Below, piece after piece: positions 1 through 5,667 of a stretch of 6,772 nucleotides of DNA (its first letter is position 1; every line of letters starts with the position of its first letter). The notes under the pieces are model-generated. The model made no database searches, had not been told where the DNA came from, and saw nothing but the letters and a program-made list of their open reading frames with translations. Origin of the DNA: an uncultured Desulfobulbaceae bacterium (GTDB lineage Bacteria; Desulfobacterota; Desulfobulbia; Desulfobulbales; Desulfobulbaceae). The stretch spans positions 1-6,772 of the forward strand of contig CALZIH010000229.1 of assembly GCA_945787305.1 (NCBI GenBank). Reading direction: 5' to 3'. Both the position numbers and the translations under genes were made by a program.

Positions 1-464
1 GATCCGGCTGCACGGGCAATGGTTTGGATTATCCGTATTTTTGCGGACTCACTGATACCGGTAATGCGGCTACCTGAAAGCAGATCAAAGGCAAAGGTCA
101 ACAACCCGTCACCGGCAAGGATTGCTTCAGCCTCCCCAAATTTCTTGTGGCTTGTGGGGTGACCTCGGCGAAGATCATCATTGTCCATGGCTGGTAAATC
201 ATCATGGATGAGTGAATAGGTATGAATACATTCAAGTGCGCAGGCAACAGGCAATAATTGTTCTTCAACGGCAGGATCGGAACCGATACAGGACCCGGCG
301 GCAAGACAGAGGATCGGCCGCACTCTTTTGCCGCCAACAAAGAGACTATATCGCATGGCCTCAATATGATCGGCAAATACACCTTCAGTGGGTAACATCA
401 ATGCATCCAGCGCCTGTTCAACACGCTCTCTTTTGCCTGTCAGGTATTGTTTAATCTCAAGCAT
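1..464 (-). CDS. ispA: Farnesyl diphosphate synthase (polyprenyl synthetase), 3' end cut off by window edge
   Basis: This is a short-chain trans-prenyl diphosphate synthase that condenses isopentenyl diphosphate with allylic diphosphates, giving C15 farnesyl diphosphate for undecaprenyl phosphate and quinone side chains; it acts in the cytoplasm. The 154 visible codons show the family hallmarks in order: GGKRVRP at residues 44-50 (substrate-binding Lys/Arg), then the first aspartate-rich motif in SLIHDDLPAMDNDDLRRG, with D88, D89 and D94 as Mg2+ ligands, then KFGEAEAILAGDGLLTFAF at 108-126. The YS just before the aspartate motif matches E. coli IspA, which favours a C15 product, though a C20 product cannot be excluded. 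The second aspartate motif (DDxxD) lies outside the window. The ATG at 464 is 19 bp after the mlaC stop, with only weak Shine-Dalgarno potential (GGGA close to the start), so translation may depend on coupling. It is the last visible gene of the mlaA-mlaC-ispA operon. Confidence 0.93.
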   Translation of the reverse strand, partial: MLEIKQYLTGKRERVEQALDALMLPTEGVFADHIEAMRYSLFVGGKRVRPILCLAAGSCIGSDPAVEEQLLPVACALECIHTYSLIHDDLPAMDNDDLRRGHPTSHKKFGEAEAILAGDGLLTFAFDLLSGSRITGISESAKIRIIQTIARAAG

Positions 465-483
465 GATCCCGGCCTGTCTTTAA

Positions 484-1125
484 TTATCCCTGAGAGTCGA
501 CCAGCTTCTGAGCCCGTTCATCCTCAAGCTCTTTTATTTTGTCTTGAATCTGCTTGACCAGCCCGGCATAGGTATCTTTGCGTAGAATCTCACGGAACTG
601 CTCCATGTAGTTGCGCACCAGACTGACGCCTTCGACCACCACATCATAGATCATCCATTGATCACCATTAAGCAGCATGATATAGGAAACCGGAATGGAT
701 ATATCTTTGTCAATGAGTTCGGTTTTCACCTCCGCTCTCTTTCCCTTGATCCGCTGCTGTTTATACTCAATCGTCTGACCGGCATAATCTTCGATCTTAC
801 CGATATAGGCATACTGCAACAAATCGGTGAACAGGGCAACAAACTCGGCCTGCTGCTGGGAGGACAGGTCTCGCCAGGCTTTACCCAAAACCCGTTTAGA
901 CATCTCGTTAAAATCAAAACGTTCCCGGGAGACGTCTATCACCCGTTGACAGAGCGTACATACAGTATCTTTTTTAAATTCTTCATTGGATAAGATATCG
1001 GTAATTTTAGTAAGAAACGGTTTCAACTGTTCGGTTGGATCGGGAACTGAGGCGGACAGGCCAGGCAGAGGGGTGATCATAAGGGCCATCAACAGAAGCG
1101 TTACATATATTGTTTTCAAATGCAT
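484..1125 (-). CDS. mlaC: Periplasmic phospholipid-binding protein MlaC (Ttg2D/Tol_Tol_Ttg2 family)
   Basis: MlaC shuttles phospholipids across the periplasm between the outer-membrane MlaA complex and the inner-membrane MlaFEDB transporter. A Sec signal peptide covers residues 1 to about 25 (MHLKTIYVTLLLMALM...PGLSA), with likely cleavage before SVPDPTEQL. The mature part carries the family pattern: FDFNEMSKRVLGKAWRDLS, then Q..EF..LFTDLLQYAY, and near the C-terminus WMIYDVVVEGVSLVRNY with a helical EQFREIL tail. I chose the ATG at 1125 (213 aa) because GAGA lies just upstream and the signal peptide begins correctly there. The frame could start at a TTG at 1143, but that adds six polar residues and has no ribosome binding site. 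It lies 44 bp after mlaA and 19 bp before ispA. Oddity: a CxxC (C56 and C59, in VCTLCQRV) precedes the conserved FDF block. Confidence 0.93.
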   Translation of the reverse strand: MHLKTIYVTLLLMALMITPLPGLSASVPDPTEQLKPFLTKITDILSNEEFKKDTVCTLCQRVIDVSRERFDFNEMSKRVLGKAWRDLSSQQQAEFVALFTDLLQYAYIGKIEDYAGQTIEYKQQRIKGKRAEVKTELIDKDISIPVSYIMLLNGDQWMIYDVVVEGVSLVRNYMEQFREILRKDTYAGLVKQIQDKIKELEDERAQKLVDSQG

Positions 1126-1169
1126 GATATTCTCGTTATGCAAAGATTAGCGTGTTGTGAAACTCATTC

Positions 1170-1937
1170 CTATTCACTGTTTTCAGGAACGGAATGGTCA
1201 CGTAATTTCTTTCGGTACTGAAAATACCCGTTCCTCAAGGCAATATAGGGATCAAAACTGATTTTCTTCAATTCTTCATACTCTCCCAGATGCAAGGAAA
1301 GTTTGTTTGTTTCCTTGCCAAGATATATTGCGGCCAGTACGCCAAAATCGTCGGTAAAGGTATAATAGGGAGTCATGGCCAGACCATCGACAACCGTGCC
1401 GGTGAAATCTCTGAGGGTAGTTGAACCGTAAAGGGGGACGACCAGGTAAAACCCATCGCCAACACCCCAGGTGGCCAGCGTCTCGCCCAAGGTTGCTTCG
1501 ACCCGCTCGAAACCAAGCTCTCTCCCGGCAGGGTCACCCAACCCGGCAACACCGCCGGTGGTATTGACAAGAAAGCGGACAAGTACCGTACCGGCATCGG
1601 AAAAACGCCCCTGAAGCAAACAGTTGACAAAACGGACCGGTTCCTCAAGATTTCTAAAAAAGTTCCAGACCACCCCTCGTATATCGTAAGGGACGACAGC
1701 GCTGGACCCTTCGGCAACCGGATTGAAGACATAGGTATACGTTACATCATTAAACTCAAACATCGCTCGGTTAAAACTTTCAAGCGGGTCGTCAACTTCT
1801 ACGGAAGCAGGTTCATCAAGGTAAAAATCGTCGTTGAGAAAATCGACCGCATTGTCATCGATAAATAACAAGGCAGATCCGCAAAGGAGAATAAAGAGAG
1901 ATTTAAGCTGGTCGGAATATGTCATGTAAGAGGGCAT
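1170..1937 (-). CDS. mlaA: Outer-membrane phospholipid-removal protein MlaA (VacJ family)
   Basis: MlaA is the outer-membrane partner of the Mla system. It extracts mislocalised phospholipids from the outer leaflet and passes them to MlaC. At 255 aa the protein has normal family length, and the diagnostic motifs are present: DDPLESFNRAMFEFND at 49-64, NFFRNLEEPVRFVN at 92-105, RFLVNTTGGVAGLGDPA at 121-137, and VPLYGSTTLRD at 167-177 followed by the amphipathic YYTF region. The N-terminus has a hydrophobic stretch (residues 11-26) containing one Cys (C19). The context ILLCG does not fit the usual lipobox, because Leu rather than Gly/Ala/Ser precedes Cys and hydrophobic sequence continues after it, so lipidation is uncertain. 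The ATG at 1937 is preferred over an internal ATG at 1925 because GAAG sits just upstream of it. It is first in the operon with mlaC and ispA. Confidence 0.92.
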   Translation of the reverse strand: MPSYMTYSDQLKSLFILLCGSALLFIDDNAVDFLNDDFYLDEPASVEVDDPLESFNRAMFEFNDVTYTYVFNPVAEGSSAVVPYDIRGVVWNFFRNLEEPVRFVNCLLQGRFSDAGTVLVRFLVNTTGGVAGLGDPAGRELGFERVEATLGETLATWGVGDGFYLVVPLYGSTTLRDFTGTVVDGLAMTPYYTFTDDFGVLAAIYLGKETNKLSLHLGEYEELKKISFDPYIALRNGYFQYRKKLRDHSVPENSE

Positions 1938-1967
1938 CTTATCTTCACTACCTGATGTTTTTGGGCG

Positions 1968-1996
1968 AATTTAATCCATAAGCTAACGATTGTAAA
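1968..1996 (-). promoter_or_regulatory. Candidate sigma70-type promoter for the mlaA-mlaC-ispA operon
   Basis: Read on the minus strand, TTTACA (1996-1991) and TAAATT (1973-1968) are separated by exactly 17 bp, resembling -35 and -10 boxes. The -10 box lies about 30 bp upstream of the mlaA ATG, giving a short leader. The position is right for an operon start. The -10 matches the consensus only partly, so this is a prediction from sequence alone. Confidence 0.42.
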
Positions 1997-2035
1997 CGAA
2001 CAAGTTCATCACTGCCACATAAAGAGTACTAGCTA

Positions 2036-2496
2036 TTACGTGCGCAGCGGCGGTTCTTTTTTTATCAACACGACAAAAGTTGCCACTACTACCATGGTAA
2101 CAAAAGCAAGGACAGGTAAAACAGAAAAAAGACCATACCCTTGCTCAACCTGTTAAGCAATATGCACTACCAGTATCCCAACGCCAAAAGCCAATGCAAA
2201 CCTCATGCCACACGAAGAGCGATTAGTTCCCTAAGGTCCAGAAGGCGCTACAAGGATGTTTTTGATAGGCTCCAAGCCAAGTAAAAAAAGGATTGAAAGG
2301 TCGCCAGCATGAACAACGGAATATCGGTCAGTAAACTGATCGATACGGCTGCCGGCACAATCAACAGGTAATAGACCTGATAGCTTTGGCGCAGATCAAA
2401 TATTTCCCCTACCCTATCACCTGAATAGTACCCGGGCAACCGCCAGAGATCAAATGTCGATAGAAGTCGGAACCTTACTTTTTTAACGGTTTCCAA
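2036..2496 (-). pseudogene. Decayed C-terminal fragment of a major facilitator superfamily (MFS) transporter
   Basis: Two pieces of minus-strand reading frame look like the last four membrane segments of one MFS permease. The first (2496-2251, stop at 2248-2250) includes GYYSGDRVGE, resembling the loop-8/9 GxxxDRxG motif, then two hydrophobic segments, VYYLLIVPAAVSISLL and IPLFMLATFQSFFYLAWSL. The second, in another frame, reads GMRFALAFGVGILVVHIA, then an in-frame TAA (2153-2155), then QVEQGYGLFSVLPVLAFV... and a basic tail KKEPPLRT ending in TAA at 2036-2038. RSSCGMRFALAFGVG resembles the RG(T/S)xxGLxFAxGFGxG segment entering TM11 of such permeases. A third stop (TAG, 2231-2233) and a shift near 2248-2250 separate the pieces. 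The first eight membrane segments are absent: pepA coding sequence occupies that place. The first piece could be read as an 82-aa protein from a TTG at 2496 overlapping pepA by 22 bp, but it has no ribosome binding site. The family call is by eye. Confidence 0.6.
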
Positions 2497-3995
2497 TTAC
2501 GGATAAGGGAAATAAGCGATCTAGTGGCAATCCCGGAAGGCCCTTTCGGCACATAGGACTTTTCGGTAAAATCCCAGGCCGTTCCAGCAATATCACAGTG
2601 TGCCCATGGCGTCTCACCAACAAATTCCTGCAGATATGCCGCTGCGGTGATGGTTCCCGCAGCTCGCCCGCCCACATTCTTTATATCCGCAACCTTGGAT
2701 TCAATCTGTTTGGAGTATTCGGGCCCGAGCGGCAAGCGCCAGAATGGCTCTCCGGTTCGCTCGCCGGCTGAAACTATACGTTTGACCAAGACATCATTAT
2801 TGGCGAGCAGGCCGGTTTTGTGGTGGCCCAGGCCGGTAATAACCGCCCCGGTAAGGGTTGCTAAATCAACTACGGCATCCGGTTTGTAAGTTTTAATCCC
2901 ATAGGCAAGAGCATCGGCCAGGATAAGGCGACCCTCTGCATCGGTATTGATGACCTCAGAAGTCTTGCCGTTAAAATGGGTTATGATATCACCGGGCTTT
3001 AGAGCTGCACCGCCTGACATATTGTCAGTCGCCGGTATAAGTGCAATCACATTGACATGTTGCGGCTGCTCCTCGCCAACGGCCTGCATGGCGGTTATGG
3101 CTGCAGCCCCACCGCACATATCATATTTCATAGCCTCCATCCCTGCGGCAGGCTTGATGCTGATGCCCCCCGAATCGAAAGTGAGCCCTTTTCCCACAAG
3201 CATAAGGGTTGGGTTCTTTTTGTTCGATATATGTTCGAGAATGACAAGTTTAGGCGGAATAGCCGATCCCTGGTTCACGGCAAGAATTCCACCCATACCC
3301 AACTTTTTCATGGTCGGTTTATTGATGACCCTGCATTTCAGTTGATATTTGCGGCTGATAGTTCGGGCATATTGGACAAACTTTTCCGGAGTCCAGACGT
3401 TTCCCGGTTCATTGGCCATATCGCGGGCTTTGCAGGCAGCTTCGGCTGCAATGCGTCCGGCTTTCATACCGCGGCGAAGTGATGAAGGGGCCCCTGAACC
3501 GGTGAGAAGAAAAGAATGCACGGGCGTAGCGCCGTTCTCCTTTTGTTTTTTATACTTGGTAAATGAGTAATTCCCGAGCAACAATCCTTCGCTCATGGCT
3601 TCGGCACAATCAGCGGCTGATATCCCAGCAAGGTCAGGCAAAACAACCAGCACCTCCCTGACCTTGCTTTGAGTCGCTGAAGAGGCAACAGTCCCCCCGG
3701 CACATCGTAGTTGTTCGCGAATTTCATCCACACTTTGCTTCTGCTTACCGATACCGACAATCAGTACCCGGGCAGCAGCAATGCCTTTCCTTTGCGAATG
3801 TCCAAGAAGAGCTGTATGCAGGAGCAATGTTTCGCCGGTTTTTGCGTTAAAGTCACCGGATTTACATGCCGGTTTGATGAGACTTTTTATACGCTCATCG
3901 CAGAAGGGTATTTTCTCCTTCCGCTCCATGGCGCAATATACAAGCAAATCTCCTTTATATTTTTCAATTTTTTTCCCTGTAACAGAAATCATCAT
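2475..3995 (-). CDS. pepA: Leucyl aminopeptidase (cytosol aminopeptidase, M17 family)
   Basis: This dinuclear-metal exopeptidase removes N-terminal residues from peptides during cytoplasmic protein turnover. In some bacteria PepA also binds DNA in transcription control and Xer recombination; nothing here tests that role. The 506-aa length matches the family (E. coli about 503). The N-terminal macro-like domain spans roughly 1-165 and the catalytic M17 domain roughly 185-500. All expected active-site residues are visible: K269 and D274 in GKGLTFDSGG, K281 in SIKPA, D292 in KYDMCGG, and D352, E354 and R356 in the signature NTDAEGRLILADAL. The start is well supported: GGAGGAG lies 6 bp or less upstream of the ATG at 3995 (a second ATG follows immediately). 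It is divergent from the CNNM gene across a 480-bp spacer, and its 3' end abuts the transporter remnant. No clear terminator follows. Confidence 0.96.
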   Translation of the reverse strand: MMISVTGKKIEKYKGDLLVYCAMERKEKIPFCDERIKSLIKPACKSGDFNAKTGETLLLHTALLGHSQRKGIAAARVLIVGIGKQKQSVDEIREQLRCAGGTVASSATQSKVREVLVVLPDLAGISAADCAEAMSEGLLLGNYSFTKYKKQKENGATPVHSFLLTGSGAPSSLRRGMKAGRIAAEAACKARDMANEPGNVWTPEKFVQYARTISRKYQLKCRVINKPTMKKLGMGGILAVNQGSAIPPKLVILEHISNKKNPTLMLVGKGLTFDSGGISIKPAAGMEAMKYDMCGGAAAITAMQAVGEEQPQHVNVIALIPATDNMSGGAALKPGDIITHFNGKTSEVINTDAEGRLILADALAYGIKTYKPDAVVDLATLTGAVITGLGHHKTGLLANNDVLVKRIVSAGERTGEPFWRLPLGPEYSKQIESKVADIKNVGGRAAGTITAAAYLQEFVGETPWAHCDIAGTAWDFTEKSYVPKGPSGIATRSLISLIRNWKPLKK

Positions 3996-4018
3996 CTGAC
4001 TCCTCCAATCAAGTCATC

Positions 4019-4039
4019 TGTATGTACACGTTGTATGTA
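4019..4039. promoter_or_regulatory. Paired TGTATGTA octamers upstream of pepA
   Basis: TGTATGTA occurs at 4019-4026 and 4032-4039, a 13-bp period, and a related ACATGTA follows at 4040-4046. The block lies 24-51 bp upstream of the pepA ATG, where promoter or operator elements are expected. I see no good -35/-10 pair on the minus strand, so this is only a possible regulator-binding cluster. Confidence 0.25.
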
Positions 4040-4080
4040 ACATGTAATTAGTGCCTTACGCCTGAACTCCAGTCATAAAA

Positions 4081-4100
4081 AAGGTAAGCGTAGACTCCGA
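4081..4100 (+). repeat. 20-bp perfect direct repeat, copy 1
   Basis: AAGGTAAGCGTAGACTCCGA is repeated exactly and in the same orientation at 6422-6441. The neighbouring bases on both sides differ, so the identity is just 20 bp. A perfect 20-mer pair is very unlikely by chance in 6.8 kb. This copy lies in the pepA/CNNM spacer; the other lies after the SH3 gene, so the pair brackets the two plus-strand genes. Unlike copy 2, no inverted repeats surround it, so it may be a remnant of a larger element. Confidence 0.9.
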
Positions 4101-4133
4101 GAAAATCATCTCAACTTTCCACCGTAATACCAA

Positions 4134-4223
4134 CAGGTTCGATGAAGCTGTTTAGAAGACTGTTAGGGTTGCTCTTTTTTTAGTCTTTTGCTAACAGCCT
4201 TCAGCCTACAGTCTATGAACCTG
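4134..4223. repeat. 90-bp imperfect palindromic intergenic element
   Basis: The left arm (4134-4166) and right arm (4191-4223) are imperfect inverted copies around a T-rich loop of 24 bp. The outer 7 bp are perfect (CAGGTTC/GAACCTG), and the inner 12 bp match at 11 of 12 (GAAGACTGTTAG against the complement of CTAACAGCCTTC). The middle also aligns once two small gaps are allowed. Each arm is built from two related units of about 11 bp (AAGCTGTTTAG, AAGACTGTTAG; AGACTGTAGG, AAGGCTGTTAG in the complement). This is the form of a REP-like or small non-autonomous repeat. A transcribed copy would fold into a long hairpin. No T-run follows the outer stem, so it is not a standard terminator. Confidence 0.7.
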
Positions 4224-4336
4224 GATTGCGGGCAAGGCCAGCTTTAGGTTTACTCTTTAAACCATCAATATACCATCGTGCCCACAAGCTCGATTGTATA
4301 TATTGTAAAAAGCCTCGCCACCGACAGTAGAAAAAT

Positions 4337-4363
4337 TATAATTCATTGTATTTCGGTACAATG
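4337..4363 (+). promoter_or_regulatory. TATAAT plus adjoining perfect inverted repeat upstream of the CNNM gene
   Basis: A consensus -10 hexamer TATAAT (4337-4342) is followed one base later by CATTGTATTTCGGTACAATG, whose 7-bp arms are perfectly complementary. No good -35 box is visible 16-18 bp upstream. If the hexamer is used, transcription would start inside the inverted repeat, a classic place for an operator. In RNA the repeat would also form a small hairpin with a UUCG loop at the very 5' end of a leader of about 125 nt. Both readings are inference. Confidence 0.35.
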
Positions 4364-4462
4364 CAAACGTCTTTTTGGATTTTATATGAGTCCATCTCAA
4401 TTGGCAAGTCATCATTTTTACGGTAAGCTGTAAAAAAATAACCCCTACGGGGATGTTTATAC

Positions 4463-4468
4463 AGGAGG
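4463..4468 (+). promoter_or_regulatory. Strong Shine-Dalgarno that fixes a TTG start
   Basis: AGGAGG lies 7 bp before the TTG at 4476. No ATG or GTG with comparable spacing exists before the first membrane segment, so this site decides the unusual start codon of the CNNM gene. A CCCC-TAC-GGGG hairpin (4442-4452) sits 10 bp upstream. Confidence 0.8.
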
Positions 4469-4475
4469 TTTCACT

Positions 4476-5537
4476 TTGGTCACCATACTCATTTTTTCAG
4501 TCAGCAGCGCTATCCTCATTTCAGCCATGTGCAGTGTTTTTGAAGCTGTACTCTACTCACTGTCTGTAAGCCAGGTCGAATTGATGGAGGAAAATCATCC
4601 CCGCCAATCTAAAATGATGCGGGCAATGAAAGAAAACATAGATCAACCAATTACTGCAATCCTGACACTAAACACAATCGCCAACACCATCGGCGCAGCA
4701 GTGGCCGGTGCTGCAGCAGTGGCCGTATTCGGAGGGGAGAGTCTGATCTGGTTTTCTCTCTGTTTCACGCTCGCGATTCTCCTCTTCTCTGAAATTCTCC
4801 CCAAAACTGTAGGCGTTGTCTATGCAAAGCAATTAGGCCCTGTCATTACCCTCCCCCTCCATGTCATGATTCTCACCCTTAAGCCGATTATTCTTTTTTG
4901 TCAGGCAATAACCAGGCTGGTACCGCAAAAGGATGCCAATCAACAGATTTCAGCAGCGGAGTTGCAAACCATTGCCCGGTTGTCTCTTAAATCCGGAGAA
5001 ATTGAGAAAGACCAGGAAACGGTCATTGCAAATATTCTGAAACTCAACGACAAGACCGTCCGCCAGGTCATGACGCCAAGAACGGTGACCTTTATGCTGG
5101 ACAAAAATCTTGACATAGGGGAAGCCGCACAGTTTGAAAAAGACTGGCGAATGCACAGCCGTGTTCCGGTTTTCGACAAAGAACAGGATAATATAGAAGG
5201 TATTGTGCTCAGCCGAGATGTGTTTATGGAGGCCGCGGAAAACAGATACGATGTCCTGCTTACAGACATCATGCGACCTGTGCATTTTATCCCTGAAACA
5301 GCTCCCTTAAATATTGTTTTCATCGATTTCTTCGAACGCCATCAACACCTTTTTGTTGTTGTGGATGAATACGGCAGCGTCACTGGAGTTATCAGCATGG
5401 AAGATATCATTGAAGAAATCATGGGCAGGGAAATCGTTGACGAATCAGATAGAGCCAGAAACATGCGAGAATATGCCAGGCAAAGCAGAAAAAACCTGCA
5501 ACCCGATTTAAGTCCATCCCAACAGAATAAAACATAA
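4476..5537 (+). CDS. CNNM/DUF21-CBS membrane protein, probable Mg2+/Co2+ transport family (hemolysin-related), without a C-terminal CorC domain
   Basis: This 353-aa integral membrane protein belongs to the CNNM/CorB group, implicated in Mg2+ (and Co2+) export or homeostasis. The DUF21 domain has hydrophobic segments at about 3-28, 60-84, 90-112 and 122-146, with the conserved LTLNTIANTIGA (63-74) and SEILPKTVGVVYA (105-117). GEIEKDQETVIANILKLND (174-192) links to the CBS pair: CBS1 starts at VRQVMTPR (195-202) and runs to about 255, and CBS2 covers about 262-318, including LFVVVDEYGSVTGVISMEDI. CBS pairs in this family bind adenine nucleotides. The protein ends 35 residues after CBS2 in a polar tail, so it lacks the CorC/HlyC domain of longer relatives; several bacterial members share this short form. 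The start is TTG at 4476, set by AGGAGG. The SH3-protein gene follows 130 bp downstream on the same strand. Confidence 0.93.
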   Translation: MVTILIFSVSSAILISAMCSVFEAVLYSLSVSQVELMEENHPRQSKMMRAMKENIDQPITAILTLNTIANTIGAAVAGAAAVAVFGGESLIWFSLCFTLAILLFSEILPKTVGVVYAKQLGPVITLPLHVMILTLKPIILFCQAITRLVPQKDANQQISAAELQTIARLSLKSGEIEKDQETVIANILKLNDKTVRQVMTPRTVTFMLDKNLDIGEAAQFEKDWRMHSRVPVFDKEQDNIEGIVLSRDVFMEAAENRYDVLLTDIMRPVHFIPETAPLNIVFIDFFERHQHLFVVVDEYGSVTGVISMEDIIEEIMGREIVDESDRARNMREYARQSRKNLQPDLSPSQQNKT

Positions 5538-5667
5538 CCAAAATCAGATTCAACCATAGCAACAGTCTCTGGTAATAAAAAATAAAACATGGTAATAATG
5601 GTGGCTCATTATACCATTAACCGCTTACAATCCCTTTGACGCTTTCAATCTGCCCAAGGACTATTTC
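5538..5667 (+). promoter_or_regulatory. Spacer with paired TGGTAATAA repeats and an AT-rich hairpin
   Basis: TGGTAATAA occurs at 5570-5578 and 5590-5598, exactly 20 bp apart, about two helical turns. The second copy also forms the left arm of a hairpin: ATGGTAATAAT (5589-5599) pairs with ATTATACCAT (5608-5617) with one bulged A and an 8-nt loop. No T-run follows, so a terminator is unlikely. The spacing of repeats suggests a possible operator for the SH3 gene. I see no firm promoter. Confidence 0.3.

Larger units (their letters stand above)
3996..4475. other. 480-bp divergent intergenic region between pepA and the CNNM gene, rich in repeats
   Basis: No convincing coding frame is present. From pepA outward it holds two TGTATGTA octamers (4019-4026, 4032-4039), one copy of a 20-mer (4081-4100), a 90-bp imperfect palindrome (4134-4223), a TATAAT (4337-4342) followed by a perfect 7-bp inverted repeat (4344-4350/4357-4363), a small CCCC-TAC-GGGG hairpin (4442-4452), and the Shine-Dalgarno of the CNNM gene. 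This is long for a two-promoter spacer and appears to have accumulated repeat sequences. Confidence 0.7.

Noticed and set aside
1..4. Window begins exactly at GATC, a possible Sau3AI/BamHI clone junction
   Set aside because: A four-base match at a window edge is common by chance and says nothing biological.
212..454. Plus-strand 80-aa frame opposite ispA
   Set aside because: The minus-strand frame has unmistakable IspA motifs through the whole region, so this is an antisense shadow.
2267..2278. AGGCTCCAAGCC shared with 6717-6728
   Set aside because: A 12-bp match is within what chance gives in a window of this size, and no flanking similarity extends it.
2947..3482. Long plus-strand frames (132 and 141 aa) opposite pepA
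   Set aside because: They lie antisense to the highly conserved M17 catalytic core, with no domain of their own and no ribosome binding sites.
4155..4202. Rho-independent terminator reading of the 12-bp stem with a T-run
   Set aside because: The T-run lies inside the loop, not after the stem, and no gene on either strand ends close by.
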